NCBI GenBank assembly: GCA_000310025.1
Contig: FN648825.1
Coordinates: 1 to 32,989 of the forward strand
Direction of reading: 5' to 3'
Length of the DNA: 32,989 nucleotides
Source of the DNA: Ectocarpus siliculosus
Lineage: Eukaryota; Sar; Phaeophyceae; Ectocarpales; Ectocarpaceae
The position numbers and the translations under genes were made by a program. This document shows, piece by piece, positions 1 to 9,068 of this stretch. Below the pieces are notes generated by a model. The model had not been told where the DNA came from. It worked only from the letters and a program-made list of their open reading frames with translations, and searched no databases. Every line of letters starts with the position of its first letter. The first letter of the stretch is position 1.

Positions 1-11
1 CCATCATGAAC

Positions 12-40
12 CACTGCTACCCAGGTGCGCTGCGTCCACA
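12..40 (+). repeat. Fragment of a Gypsy LTR end
   Basis: The 29 bases end in GCTGCGTCCACA and match the ends of the two LTRs at 8016-8293 and 14342-14616, in the same orientation as those LTRs. The sequence next to it is integrase C-terminus in the opposite orientation, so this is a rearranged LTR scrap and not the border of the following element. The window edge hides the rest. Confidence 0.6.
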
Positions 41-148
41 CGCCGAGAGATCACATGTGTACGGAGTTCAGAGCATCGTGTCGGGCGAAGTTTGGGATGT
101 CCACGTCGCGCGCTTGCAGTTTGTAGACCGGGCTCTGCTAGGGGCCCA

Positions 149-350
149 GATATGGTAGTTGGAGATGTTAATGGTACCCCCTTGTTGTCCCATCATGGGG
201 GCCTCTGTTGACGTCTGAGTATAATAATGCTCTCCTTCTTGTCTTCCTTTCTACTCCCCTCTATGGGGGCTAAGGGACCTAGCCTTCCTACTCAGACCTT
301 GGGGAGGTTGCCCTGGGGGTCAACGGAGGGCATATGGCTCTGTTGTCCAT
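149..350 (+). repeat. Direct repeat, copy 1 of the miniature element
   Basis: Pairs with 571-771. It runs from GATATGGTAGTTGG to CTGTTGTCCAT. The reverse complement of its end is also recognisable at about 7664-7790 and again at 7904-8015. Confidence 0.75.
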
Positions 351-570
351 GATTCTTAAGAATTCGGGTTGACTGATCAGCCGTGAGCCGTGAGCTGTTT
401 GTTGATCCAGAAAATTTTCGAGCGTTGAAGCGGCAGTGGAGACTACATCGGGTGTACAAGTCGAGGAGCGGACTCCGGATGCGTCTCTGTTGACCCGCCG
501 AGCTGTGCTGGTTGTGCGTTGCACAGAGGGGGAAGCTGTCAAGTGTGGCGTTCGGGAGGAGCGTCATGGC

Positions 571-771
571 GATATGGTAGTTGGAGATGTTAATGGTACC
601 CCTTGCTGTCCCATCATGGGGGCCTCTGTTGACGTCTGAGTATAATAATACTCTCCTTCTTGTCTTCCTTTCTACCCCCTGCTATGGGGGCTTAGTGGCC
701 TAGCCCCCCCCCTCACACCTTGAGGAAGTTGCCCTGGGGGTCAACGGAGGGCATATGGCTCTCTTGTCCAT
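571..771 (+). repeat. Direct repeat, copy 2 of the miniature element
   Basis: Second copy of the 149-350 repeat, 422 bp downstream. A limited number of mismatches, for example in the poly-pyrimidine stretch around 672-715, show the two copies have diverged somewhat. Confidence 0.75.
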
Positions 772-1091
772 AGGTTCTGCACGCCGATGCCACTCTCGAG
801 ATCACGGCCGAGTTGAAGAAAACTTTTCAGCGTGCTTTCATGCAGGGGGAGTTCGAGATGGAGGTAGTCGTGGTCATATCGGTGGCCGAGGACGGCCCTG
901 GGTTTGATGCCGAAGTGAAGGGGGTCAGGTTCGACCTGGAAGAAAACACCTGGGAAGAGCTGTCAAAAGTCCGGGATGCCGCGCCGCAGTTTGCCAGATC
1001 CAAGCTGCGGCGTCTTGGTCAACCGAAAAAAGTTCGGGCTCAGTTGAAGCAACAATACCGCATTGTCTTGTACGTGATTCGTTTGAGTTGA

Positions 1092-2244
1092 GCGAGGGTC
1101 ATCTTGTTTGTGTTTTGGTGGCGTTTCTTCTCTGACTTGTTCGCATTTGTGGCTTTGTTTGAGTTGAGTGAGGGCTTTCTTGTCCAGTATTCACAGCATC
1201 TCTTCAAGTGTGCTTCATGTACATTCTTGAGCGTGCCATGCGTTCAGGAGGTGGAAGCCTGACTCTTGCATGTGTAGGTAGGTCGGTCACTGTCGACCGC
1301 GTTGCCTTAGTATTGGGGGTGCCTTGGCTGGCTGGTCTGATGTTTCTTTTTTTTTTTGTCTTCACTTCAAATCAGCGCTCAGAGCACTAGTGCTGTTTAC
1401 CCCAACCCGTGGTCACACAGAAGAGCCCCTCTTTACCCTCCCTCCTGCGGTACTTTGCTTCGATTTTTAAAGCGAGAAGAGTTCAGCACTCTCTTCTCTC
1501 TGTGAACACACAGACTAGCGCTATCCACTAGGCCAGAAGCGGAAGCGAGAGAAAAACTCACTTTGCAAGAAAAGCTCTCTTACGTGGGGATTCGAACCCC
1601 TGACCTGACCTCTAGAAGGTTTCGAGGATACCAACTAGACCATCGGGGCGACCAGCTACTGATGGTTGCATGTGGTCAAAACTGCGTGAAGGCCGCCTTA
1701 TGACATCGTGTCAGTGGTATTTTATTCGTGGGCTATGTACGTTTTGAATTTCGTGATATTGGCTTGTTCGACGATCATGCCGATCGTTGTAGGTTGTATT
1801 TCGAGGTATTTCAAGGAAACCCTGGAAGCACCTCATAAACGTTTTCAGCGTTCCTTCAGGGTTTGTCGTATTTTTGATCGTTTCCCCTGCATGTTGCAAA
1901 CCTGCTCATTTCAAGTTGTTTGCGGTGTGTTGGACGTCCATCCATTGCCTAAGTTTCTTCTTTTTGCGAGCGTGCGGTCATAGCCAATCTAGCTATTTAG
2001 TGTGGTCATCCATCACTTGCGTATTGTTGACATTTCTAGTGTCGCGTGTCTTTCACTGTTGAATGTTTTTTTTTAGGCTTTCCATGGGAGGTTGAACACC
2101 TGCACTGACAAACGAACTAGTGCGGCATCAGTCCGGCATGATATCGCCGTGTTATGGGTGAGTATTATTCACAAACTGTGCTATGTTTTTCAAGAGTATA
2201 ACCAGGTGCCTATATCTGAAATCAAGCTGATTGTACCTGAGTGG
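1092..2244 (+). other. Gypsy 3' noncoding region (upstream copy), interrupted by a SINE
   Basis: No gene. Outside the SINE at 1343-1655 this matches, segment by segment, the reverse complement of the 3' noncoding region of the full element (8294-9068). Landmarks are the GAGTTGAG.GAGGG repeats at the start, TTCGACGATCATGCCGATCGT near 1770, GGTGTGTTGGAC near 1925 and the AAGCTGATTGTAC end near 2225. The open frames here are incidental. Confidence 0.65.
1343..1655 (-). mobile_element. tRNA-derived SINE with poly(A) tail
   Basis: On the minus strand the element begins near 1655 with a tRNA-like head. An A-box (TGGTCTAGTTGG, 1631-1642) and a perfect B-box (GGTTCGAATCC, 1588-1598) are spaced as in a tRNA. 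The anticodon arm does not fold properly and the acceptor stem does not pair, so it is not a working tRNA. A second A-box-like motif (TGGCCTAGTGGATAGCGC, 1518-1535) follows in the body. The 3' end is a poly(A) run, seen on the plus strand as T-rich 1343-1357. CTGATG occurs at both borders (1337-1342 and overlapping 1659-1664), a likely target-site duplication. It interrupts the Gypsy 3' noncoding sequence, which continues on both sides. Its last 65 bp recur at 15006-15072. Confidence 0.7.
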
Positions 2245-2322
2245 TGGTTCACGGTTCACGGTTCACGGTGGGAAAGCCGCCTTTAGATTTGTACATGTCA
2301 ATATATATTTTGGATTGGGGGG
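2245..2322 (+). repeat. Degenerate LTR shared by two tandem Gypsy copies
   Basis: TTCACGGTGGGAA..GCCTTT.GAT.TGTA and the following AT-rich stretch match the reverse complement of the LTR body at about 8200-8265. Gypsy 3' noncoding sequence lies upstream and gag downstream, so this is the LTR between two head-to-tail copies. TTCACGG is triplicated at its start and the first part of the LTR is missing. Confidence 0.6.
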
Positions 2323-2329
2323 TGAGATC

Positions 2330-3874
2330 CAGGGTAGCCTTACCGACTTGGTCTTGGGCAATTGCCTCAGACCGCCCGAGTATGGATGTACCTTTTCGAG
2401 AGGTTCATCCTTGCGTTTCTATACGCCATACCGCGAGAACGAGCAGAGCATGGGTCTCTGCAACAGTGGGCAATCCATCAAGTGCCCCGTGCTCACTGTC
2501 TTTCAACTGTCTATCCGTGAGTGCTTGTTGCACACCAACTTCGATGATACCCAACTTGATGACGATGACCTGCGCGAGGCTCTGGCCAAACATGCTGAAT
2601 GCTGGACGGACAATACAATTGATCGCTCGATTGCGGCCGCCGCGGTGTGTCCTATGGTAGCCGTGGGGACTGAGACGACTCCTGTAGATGGGATCGACGC
2701 TGTTAAAAGCCGCCTCGAGCACAACTTCGAAAACCCGAGTGCTGAACGTGTTTCTCGCGACTTTACTGATGCGTTTAAGGAGGGCCCGGCCGCTGTCATC
2801 AGCAAAGCAGTTGTGGTAGGTCTGTTTCCGCCCGAGTTTAAGCTCGAGGTGGAAAGTAAGCTCAACATGCCAGGTAGCTGGAAAGATAACCCTGAGCTAG
2901 TCTTTGAAATCGCTCGGGATGTTGCGGTCGAGTGGCGCACGGTTGGGTTGGCAGACAGGCAGCGTGGGCAATCGCGTGGTGGTGGTGTTCAGGCCTGTAA
3001 AAAAACGTCTAAGCAACAGACATGGGCGACAGCGAAAGCGCCTGATGGAGCTGGGGGCGCAGGTGCGTCTTCGTCTGCCGAGCTTGGTACGTGTTTCCGG
3101 TGCAAGAAGCCAGGCCACGCCCCGCAGAACTGTCCGTTGCAGCGGTTCCCCGCCAAAGCCTCTACCCAGCATGCTGGGCCTCACGGAGGGCATTTTCGCG
3201 GCGCCGGCGATGCCCGTGGATACCACTCGCAGCAGCAGCAGCAACAGCACCGCACCCAGGGGCACGCGCAGCAGCATCAGCACCCTCACGGTCAACAGCC
3301 TACGCAGCAGCAGCAGCCTTCTTCAGGAAGGGGGCGTGGCTCCGGGGGGGCATCGTCTACCAACTTCCACCAACACCATGTCGGTGGTGGGCCTGTTTTT
3401 GCTGGAAAATCCCCGGGTGAGGCAGCTCCGACGTCTTCTCTGCCGCCGGACCAGTCCCCGTCAGCTGCCTCTGCCCCTGCAACCTTCCTAACGCCGACTG
3501 ACGGTGTGGGGGTGCAACCCGGCCCTGAGGGGGCGTTCGTGTGGGCGTTTCGCGGAGTTCAGCCAGGAGGTATGTCTGGGTTCGATTCTGAAGGTATCAC
3601 GGTTGATTCGCAGGAACACTGGTGCCGCTTGAGCTTGCCGTTTCCTGGTACTGCCGATATGACTACTGCTATAGACCCTGTGGTAGTTCTGGATTCTGGC
3701 TCGGGGCTCGCTACCATGTCCGCAGCTACCTCGAGTAGGCTGCAGGCTTCTTTTCCTGATGTACAGGTCGTGGGGGACATGCAACACCCGGGGCAGCTGA
3801 AAGTAGCGGACGGTCGCGTCCTCGCGGTTACACAGGAAACCTGCCCCGTGCGCATTGCTTTGCACACCAGGTAA
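2330..3874 (+). pseudogene. Ty3/Gypsy gag-protease region (downstream copy)
   Basis: The frame is open for over 500 codons. It holds a gag capsid-like region, then the CCHC zinc knuckle CFRCKKPGHAPQNC at 3092-3133, then a long Gln/His/Gly/Ser/Pro-rich linker with CAG runs, then the retropepsin motif VVVLDSGSG (catalytic Asp codon at 3692-3694). Gag packages the element's RNA and the aspartic protease matures the polyprotein. The frame has no ATG before the conserved part: upstream it runs straight into LTR sequence, while the full copy starts at ATG 14151 minus. It ends at a TAA at 3872-3874, just after the protease N-terminal half. The equivalent point in the full copy reads on, so a small deletion here breaks the frame. 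Confidence 0.85.
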
Positions 3875-4380
3875 GGGTGTCAGTGGAACCGTTCTCGTTT
3901 GCCGTCATCACTGGGACTGATGAGGTGGTCATTCTGGGCAAACCCGACGCTGAAGGCGTTGGGTATCGGTGTATACGAGAGCTCGGGGGGGGGTGCGCGA
4001 TCGCGCGCTAGTGTCGCGGGTATTGAGACCCCGGCGAACAAACAATGCCGCCGAGTTCTGTTTGCCGTGGATGCTCTGCCGCAGCGCGAAGGCCACGAGC
4101 AAGCCGGGCCGGATCCCGCGGTCAAGCGTTTGGTGTCGCGAGGCACAGACATGGACATGAGTCCTGACGAGGAGACATCGGCGCGGTCTGCATCGTTGGA
4201 CAGCGCTGGTTCTTCTTCCGCGCCTGCAGTGGGCTTGGACGAGCCGCACGTGGGACATCTTCGAGGCATTATCAGCAGGTGTTGGAATGCGTTCCGTCGT
4301 GGTTTACGTCACGGCCACCGCGCGTGTATAACCCGATCAAGACCGTGTTGCTGACGGGGGGCATGGCGTCACTGGTCGCG
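3875..4380 (+). pseudogene. Frameshifted protease/RT linker of the downstream Gypsy copy
   Basis: This continues the homology to the full element through the protease C-terminus (the VVILG.P stretch near 3930) and the acidic linker (DMDMSPDE, SARSASLDSA near 4150-4205) to the first residues of reverse transcriptase. At least two frame changes are visible by comparison, one next to the 3872-3874 stop and one near 3940 where an A is added. Homology stops abruptly near 4380 just after RVYNPIKT, well before the RT catalytic motifs. Confidence 0.7.
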
Positions 4381-4860
4381 TGTGTTGGGACTCTACCTGA
4401 CTTGGGAGTGGGGGACTACGTTCTGGTGGCCCCCCTTTGCGGGCGTGGGTCGACACCGAACCTTCTCATGACCTACCTGGACGTGGCCGTGGAGGATGTT
4501 GGTGAGACCGCATGTGTACCGAGTCCGGAACATTTTGCGAGGTGAAGTTCGGGATGTCCACGTCGCGCACTTGCGGTTCTACGCCGATGCCGCTCTCGAA
4601 ATCACGGCCGAGTTAAAGGAGGTTTTTCAGTGTGCTTTCATGCAGAGGGAGTTTGAGATGGAGGCGATCGTGGACATGTCAGTGGCGGACGACGGCCGTG
4701 ACTTTGATGTGCAAGTGTAATGGGTCGGTTTCGACAAGGAAGAGAACACCTGGGAAGAGCTGTCAAAGATCTCGAATGCCGCGCCACAGTTTTTCAAATC
4801 CGAGCTGCGGCGGCTGGGTCTGCCGAAAATAGGTCGGGCTCAGTTGAAGCAACAATACGG
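4381..4860 (+). pseudogene. Integrase C-terminus and chromodomain-like tail (downstream Gypsy copy)
   Basis: It picks up at LPDLGVGDYVLVA, which in the full copy lies in the integrase C-terminal region, and continues through HV.RV.NI..GEVRDVHVA and FYADAALEITAELKEVFQ into the ENTWEELSK tail. An in-frame TAA at 4718-4720 replaces an Asp codon in the middle of the tail. The catalytic core, RNase H and RT are missing because of the deletion at about 4380. Confidence 0.75.
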
Positions 4861-5200
4861 CATTTGCCTTGAGAATTCTCATTTTGAGTTGAGTGAAGGC
4901 AATCTTATCAAGTATTGATAGCATTTCTTTGCTGACTACTTGCTGTTCTTCTCTTTAGCATGCCCATCATTGATTTGGTTGTGGCGTACCTGACTCTTGC
5001 ATGTGTTGGTAGGTCACTGTCGGCCGCTTCGGTTGGGGGTGCCTTACCTTGTTCGATAGTGTCGTGTGGTTGCACTGCGTGGAGGCGGCCGTCTGACAAC
5101 GTATTGGTGGCATTTCTTTGCGGGTTGCGTATGCTTTTATTTCGTGGCATTGGTTTGTTCGGCGATCGTGTGATTCGACGTCGCAACATGTATCTTTTTT
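4861..5200 (+). other. Gypsy 3' noncoding region (downstream copy)
   Basis: No gene. It matches the start of the 3' noncoding region of the other two copies (TTTTGAGTTGAGTGAAGGC, TGATAGCATTTCTTTGCTGAC, then GCGTGGAGGC.GTC, GGTGGCATTTCTT). Homology fades at about 5190 and no LTR follows, so the element is 3'-truncated. Confidence 0.65.
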
Positions 5201-5660
5201 GCCCACAACGATATCCCCGGGCTATCTCTACGGTAGGGGGGACATCTTCAAAAACTAAAAAACACCCCGGCGACAAATTGCCCAGGGGAGATTTACCGAA
5301 AACACACACATACACACACACACACACAACTACCTCACCTCAGCAGCTCCACGATGTCTGGTCTAAACACCATCTACGAACAACAAGAACTCTGGTTCGG
5401 TTGCACCGATTTTACCATCATGCGACATTATTGCTAAACGCGCGGACGGAGCCCGTGAACCCCGGACTTTATTCCGGTGGCATTCAACAACCCACACCAA
5501 CCGATTTCCACGCACTCCTCCCCCGGGGACACGTTTTCTAAAGGCAAAACTCCCCTGGGGACACGTTTTTTATGCGCAGAAAAAGATGTCCCCGGCCGGG
5601 AGTATCTCTACGGTAGGGGGGATCATAAACAAAAACAAGAAAAGTATTGTCCCCCGGATA
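5201..5660. repeat. C/G-run repeat patch with CA microsatellite
   Basis: TATCTCTACGGTAGGGGGGA occurs twice, at 5223 and 5603. CCCC.GGGGACACGTTTT occurs twice between 5520 and 5570. GGGGACATCTT near 5237 is inverted as AAGATGTCCCC near 5583. A CA/TACA microsatellite lies at about 5301-5328. The style resembles the CCCCGGGG arrays of the MITE at 26381-27228, but the end sequences differ. It directly follows the truncated Gypsy copy and probably cut it. Confidence 0.5.
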
Positions 5661-7070
5661 ACTCAGCGTTTTTGTGTCCATTTCGGCCAAATTGGGGGGG
5701 GGGCGGCAATTCATGGGGGGGGGGACAATTCAGAGGATACTACTGTAAAAGCTGTCACTGCTGGTGTAACAGTGTCACTGCTGATGTAACAGCAGTTCAT
5801 GCTGAGCTACACATATGCGGAACGCACCACGCTACACTAACATACCTTTGAGCTTGTAAAAAGTGGCTCGGACCTTAACCGAAAAATCCTACCTGCCAGT
5901 TGGAATTCAGCAGTAGAAGCAGAGAAATTTCAGTATTGTTTGCGATAGCCCACTTTCACAGGAATACGACATCGGCAGGGAATAATTCGCCGCGAAACAC
6001 AGTCAACGATGCTACAGCAGTCGTGAAATAGGTTTCGTGAGTTTAGGATGAGCAAACATCGCTGTAGCTCGCTGCAACAGCAAAATGGAGCAGTACTAGT
6101 TGCACACTTGTGTACGTGGTGGAAAGTGTGCACCAACACTTCGAACACAGACCAACAAAATGGAGAACAGAGGCACCGAAATTGTTGATACGATACTGAT
6201 GACTACAGGTTCGCCAAGAATGTAGGCTTCCGAAGAACAGAAAACGAGGGTCAGAACTTGGTTTGGTAGTTTCTAAAAGGATTTCTGCTTCCAAAACGAC
6301 ACCTTCCTTTTGTAAAACGCACTCCAACAAACATACACGCGCTACAACGAAAGGCAGTTGAAGTACGATATGTCACTTGATGCAAATCACAGTCGTCATG
6401 GGTATGATTATAGCACACTACATGGCTATCACGCGCTCTTTAACGCTACTACAGTCGGAACGCACGCGACTCTGAAACCAACCATTTGCTAGCTCAAATC
6501 TTGCATCTGGAGACAGTTTGAATTTCCATGCTGGCAGTTGACATTGGTGAATTGGTTCATGGGTATTTGCGTCGTAATGGCCGATGGTCCACGCTGGACT
6601 CGTTCGGCTAGGGAGATGGACTCGCAATTGATGGCATCTCTGCTACTAACGTGGAGACTTTTCTCTGTGTATTGGCCGTAGCTTACACACGCTATACGAC
6701 GATCCCATGATAGGAATGCGATGAAATGAAGTAGTTCTCAGAGCAGTCAATGGCCTCGGCTTACTTTCGCATTGGATTTCAAACTACGTCTGCAAGCGCA
6801 ATGTCCAAACTGAAACTCTGCAACATATCATCAGCTGGATGCTCGCAGATGCCGCAACGGTGACCAGAAGCTCGGAAAGCACACCGACTGCAGTAAGATT
6901 AAGCAAATACAAACAAATAAGCTCGATCCAAGAATTCAATTGAAGACAGTGCAAGCTGCCGGAAGCAGCTTAACTCTACTTGTACTCATATTTCAAAACA
7001 ACTTTCGCCTGCCCCTCTTGGAGCCAGTATTGGCGCTAAAACACACCATGAAGTCATACCAAGGAAGCTG
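5661..7070. other. No recognisable feature, apart from a 20 bp dimer
   Basis: A 20 bp unit (GTCACTGCTG.TGTAACAG.) is repeated twice at about 5754-5793. Short open frames exist on both strands, but none has recognisable motifs. No RNA gene was recognised. Confidence 0.4.
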
Positions 7071-7439
7071 CTTCACGGAGTCCTTTCCAGAAGTTCTACG
7101 GGTCTAGCACCCTCAAATGCGCGAAAAACTCTACGTCGGCGCGGAGATGAGTCACGCCTAAAGCTCGTTGAACGAGATTCCAGCGCATTTTGTGCGTGCA
7201 ACTTTTCGCCAGTGCAAATATCAAACACATGCTCAAAGGTTAGACTCGCATGTACCGTAAGAGGCCACCAATGGCGCACCTCTGCTGTAACGGCATCTTG
7301 CACATGCCACAGATAATCTCGTGGTAGTGGAGGTCATGGCACGGCTGTGATGAAATCGGACAACCCCGTCTGAGAGCGGAGAAAATTTTCTCGCTTGCGT
7401 ACCGTAAAGAGGTTGTTGATGAAGCACACCTATCGCTGC

Positions 7440-7790
7440 GACGCTCCTCAGAACACCTCTTGACAGCTCACCCCCCCCGGTGAAGTGCACACCCAACACA
7501 GCTCCGCACTCGCCGTCGGTGCTGCAACAAAAACGCCTCGGGAGTTCGCTCTTTGACGCGTACATCTGATATAGTTGCCTCCGCCACTTAAACGCCGGAA
7601 AAAAATTATGGATCAACAACAGCTCACACCTACCCAGTCAACCGCAATTCTTAGGAATTATAGACAAGAAAGCCATAGCCCTCCGTCCACCCTAGAGGGC
7701 TAACAGGGAAGATAAGACAGTCCCCCCGATCGAGACTACAAGAAGGAGAATGTGTGATCAATATCTAAAACAACCATTATTTGCCGCCAT
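7440..7790 (-). mobile_element. Second, diverged copy of the miniature-element core and one terminal repeat
   Basis: Read in reverse, this region follows the order of 150-560. Shared landmarks are CTTGACAGCT, CAGCTC.GC, a TCGCTC.TTGACG segment, GGATCAACAA.CAGCTCAC, CAATTCTTAGGAAT.AT.GACAA and ACAAGAAGGAGA. The match is diverged. Only one terminal repeat is evident; to the left, beyond about 7435, the similarity ends. Confidence 0.5.
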
Positions 7791-8131
7791 TGACACGCCT
7801 GAAGTCAGGCAGGGCCTTGGACCAGCATCCTCCCCCCGTGGCCTCGCGGGGCTGGTAAATTCATCTCCTTGGTGATGGTAAACGCAGTGTATTATTATTG
7901 TACGCCCTCCGTCCACCCTAGAGGGCTAACAGGGAAGATAAGACAGTCCCCCCGATCGAGACTACAAGAAGGAGAATGTGTGATCAATATCTAAAACAAC
8001 CATTATTTGCCGCCATGTAGACACGCCTGAAGCCAGGCAGGGCCTAGGACCAGCATCCTCCCCCCGTGGCCTCGCGGGGCTGGTAAATTCACCTCCTTGG
8101 TGATGGTAAACACAGTGTGTTATTATTGCAC
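7678..8131. repeat. 226 bp tandem repeat, two copies
   Basis: Copy 1 starts with GCCCTCCGTCCACCC at 7678 and copy 2 with the same bases at 7904. Each unit is a miniature-element terminal-repeat piece (about 112 bp) followed by the first part of the Gypsy LTR (about 114 bp, GACACGCCTGAAG... to ATTATTATTG). The copies differ at only a few positions. The right LTR at 14342 has the LTR part alone, so the duplication affects only the left end. Confidence 0.8.
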
Positions 8132-8293
8132 ACGAGTCTCGTCTCTCTCTCTCCATCTATCTCTCTCTCCTGCCAACATGCCAACGAGGCAGATAGAAAC
8201 CCCAATCTACCATATCTCTAACATAACATGCATACATATCCAAAGGCAGGTTCCCACCGTGAAGTACTGCTACCCAGGTGCGCTGCGTCCACA
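8016..8293 (-). repeat. Left LTR (3' LTR of the reverse Gypsy element)
   Basis: It begins TGTAGACACGCC and ends GCGTCCACA on the plus strand, so TG...CA in both readings. It matches 14342-14616 nearly along its whole length, including a CT-rich tract (TCTCTCTCTCTCC) and CAAAGGCAGGTTCCCACCGT. The adjoining internal sequence (8294 on) is not clearly a polypurine tract. Confidence 0.85.
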
Positions 8294-9068
8294 ATACCGG
8301 AGTAGACACTAATCAGCTTGAACTCAAACAGCAGTTGGCACCTGGTTGTACTCAAGAAGAAAACGACAACGGTGTTTGTGAATGATAAACACCCGCACGG
8401 CGATATCATGCCTGACTAAATCATGCCACACCAATTCGTCAGTCAGCGCACATGTTCAACCCCCCATGCAAAACGTAGAATGCCCCCATTCAACAGTGAA
8501 GGACCTCGACGCTTCAAACGACAAACACGCACGTGTCGGACGACCGCAAAAGATTGGCTAAGTCCGGTAGACACGAGCACAGAGAAACTTACGCAATGGA
8601 TGGATGACCAACACACCGCAAACAGCGCGAAATGGGCAACGTTGCCACACGCAAGGAAAATGATGAAAAACAAAAACAACTCAGAGGCAACGCTGAAAAC
8701 TTTTACGAGGCGCTCCAGGGTTGAGTTGAAAACCTCGAAATACCAAACATACATAACGAAACGATCGGCATGATCGTTGAACGAGCCAATGTCGCGAAAT
8801 TATACAAACGTACGTAGCTCGCGAAGAAATACCACCAACACGCTGTCAAAAGACGGCCTCCACGCAGTTCAATCACATGCAAAAGACCGGCACGCCACAA
8901 CATAAATGCGCGGCAAGCTGAAGAATGTACAGAAACAGTCAGCGAAGAAATGCTATCAAAGCTCGACAAGATAGCCCTCACTTAACTCAAACAAATGAAA
9001 CACAAATCCGAAAGAAGTCAGCGAAGAAATGCTATCAATGCTCGACAAGATAGCCCTCACTCAACTCA
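8294..9068 (-). other. Gypsy 3' noncoding region with a 79 bp-spaced duplication
   Basis: No gene. A segment of about 58 bp beginning GTCAGCGAAGAAATGCTATC occurs at 8938-8996 and again at 9017-9075. The same doubling appears in the upstream forward copy near 1080-1200, so it is ancestral to the family. The region is long for a Gypsy 3' untranslated part. Confidence 0.6.

Larger units (their letters stand above)
123..772 (+). mobile_element. Miniature terminal-repeat insertion inside the integrase relic
   Basis: The integrase frame is broken here and resumes afterwards. The insert carries two direct repeats of about 200 bp (149-350 and 571-771), 422 bp apart, which differ at a limited number of positions. 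Each can be read as beginning TGGTAG and ending TTGTCCA, the TG...CA form of LTRs. The roughly 220 bp between them has no convincing coding capacity. Direct terminal repeats around a short non-coding core suggest a TRIM-like non-autonomous retroelement. I could not find a clean target-site duplication, and a primer-binding site is not obvious. A relative of the core and one repeat lies in reverse at about 7440-7790. Confidence 0.55.
41..1091 (+). pseudogene. Ty3/Gypsy integrase C-terminus with chromodomain-like tail (upstream copy, 5'-truncated)
   Basis: Two pieces (about 41-122 and 773-1091) encode the end of a Gypsy integrase. The first matches the HVYGVQ...SGEV..VHVARL stretch of the full copy at 9301-9796 minus. 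The second runs from the FYADA..LEITAELK segment through a chromodomain-like tail with the ENTWEELSKV signature and ends at a stop at 1089-1091. Chromodomain tails of chromovirus-like Gypsy elements are thought to guide integration to marked chromatin. The catalytic D-D-E core is absent. A 650 bp repeat insertion separates the pieces, so this is a relic. The tail itself (813-1091) is an uninterrupted frame. Confidence 0.75.

Noticed and set aside
1581-1655. Functional tRNA gene on the minus strand
   Set aside because: A- and B-boxes are good, but the acceptor ends do not pair, the T-stem closes with an A.A mismatch and the anticodon arm has no proper 5 bp stem with 7-base loop. The poly(A) tail and repeats point to a SINE.
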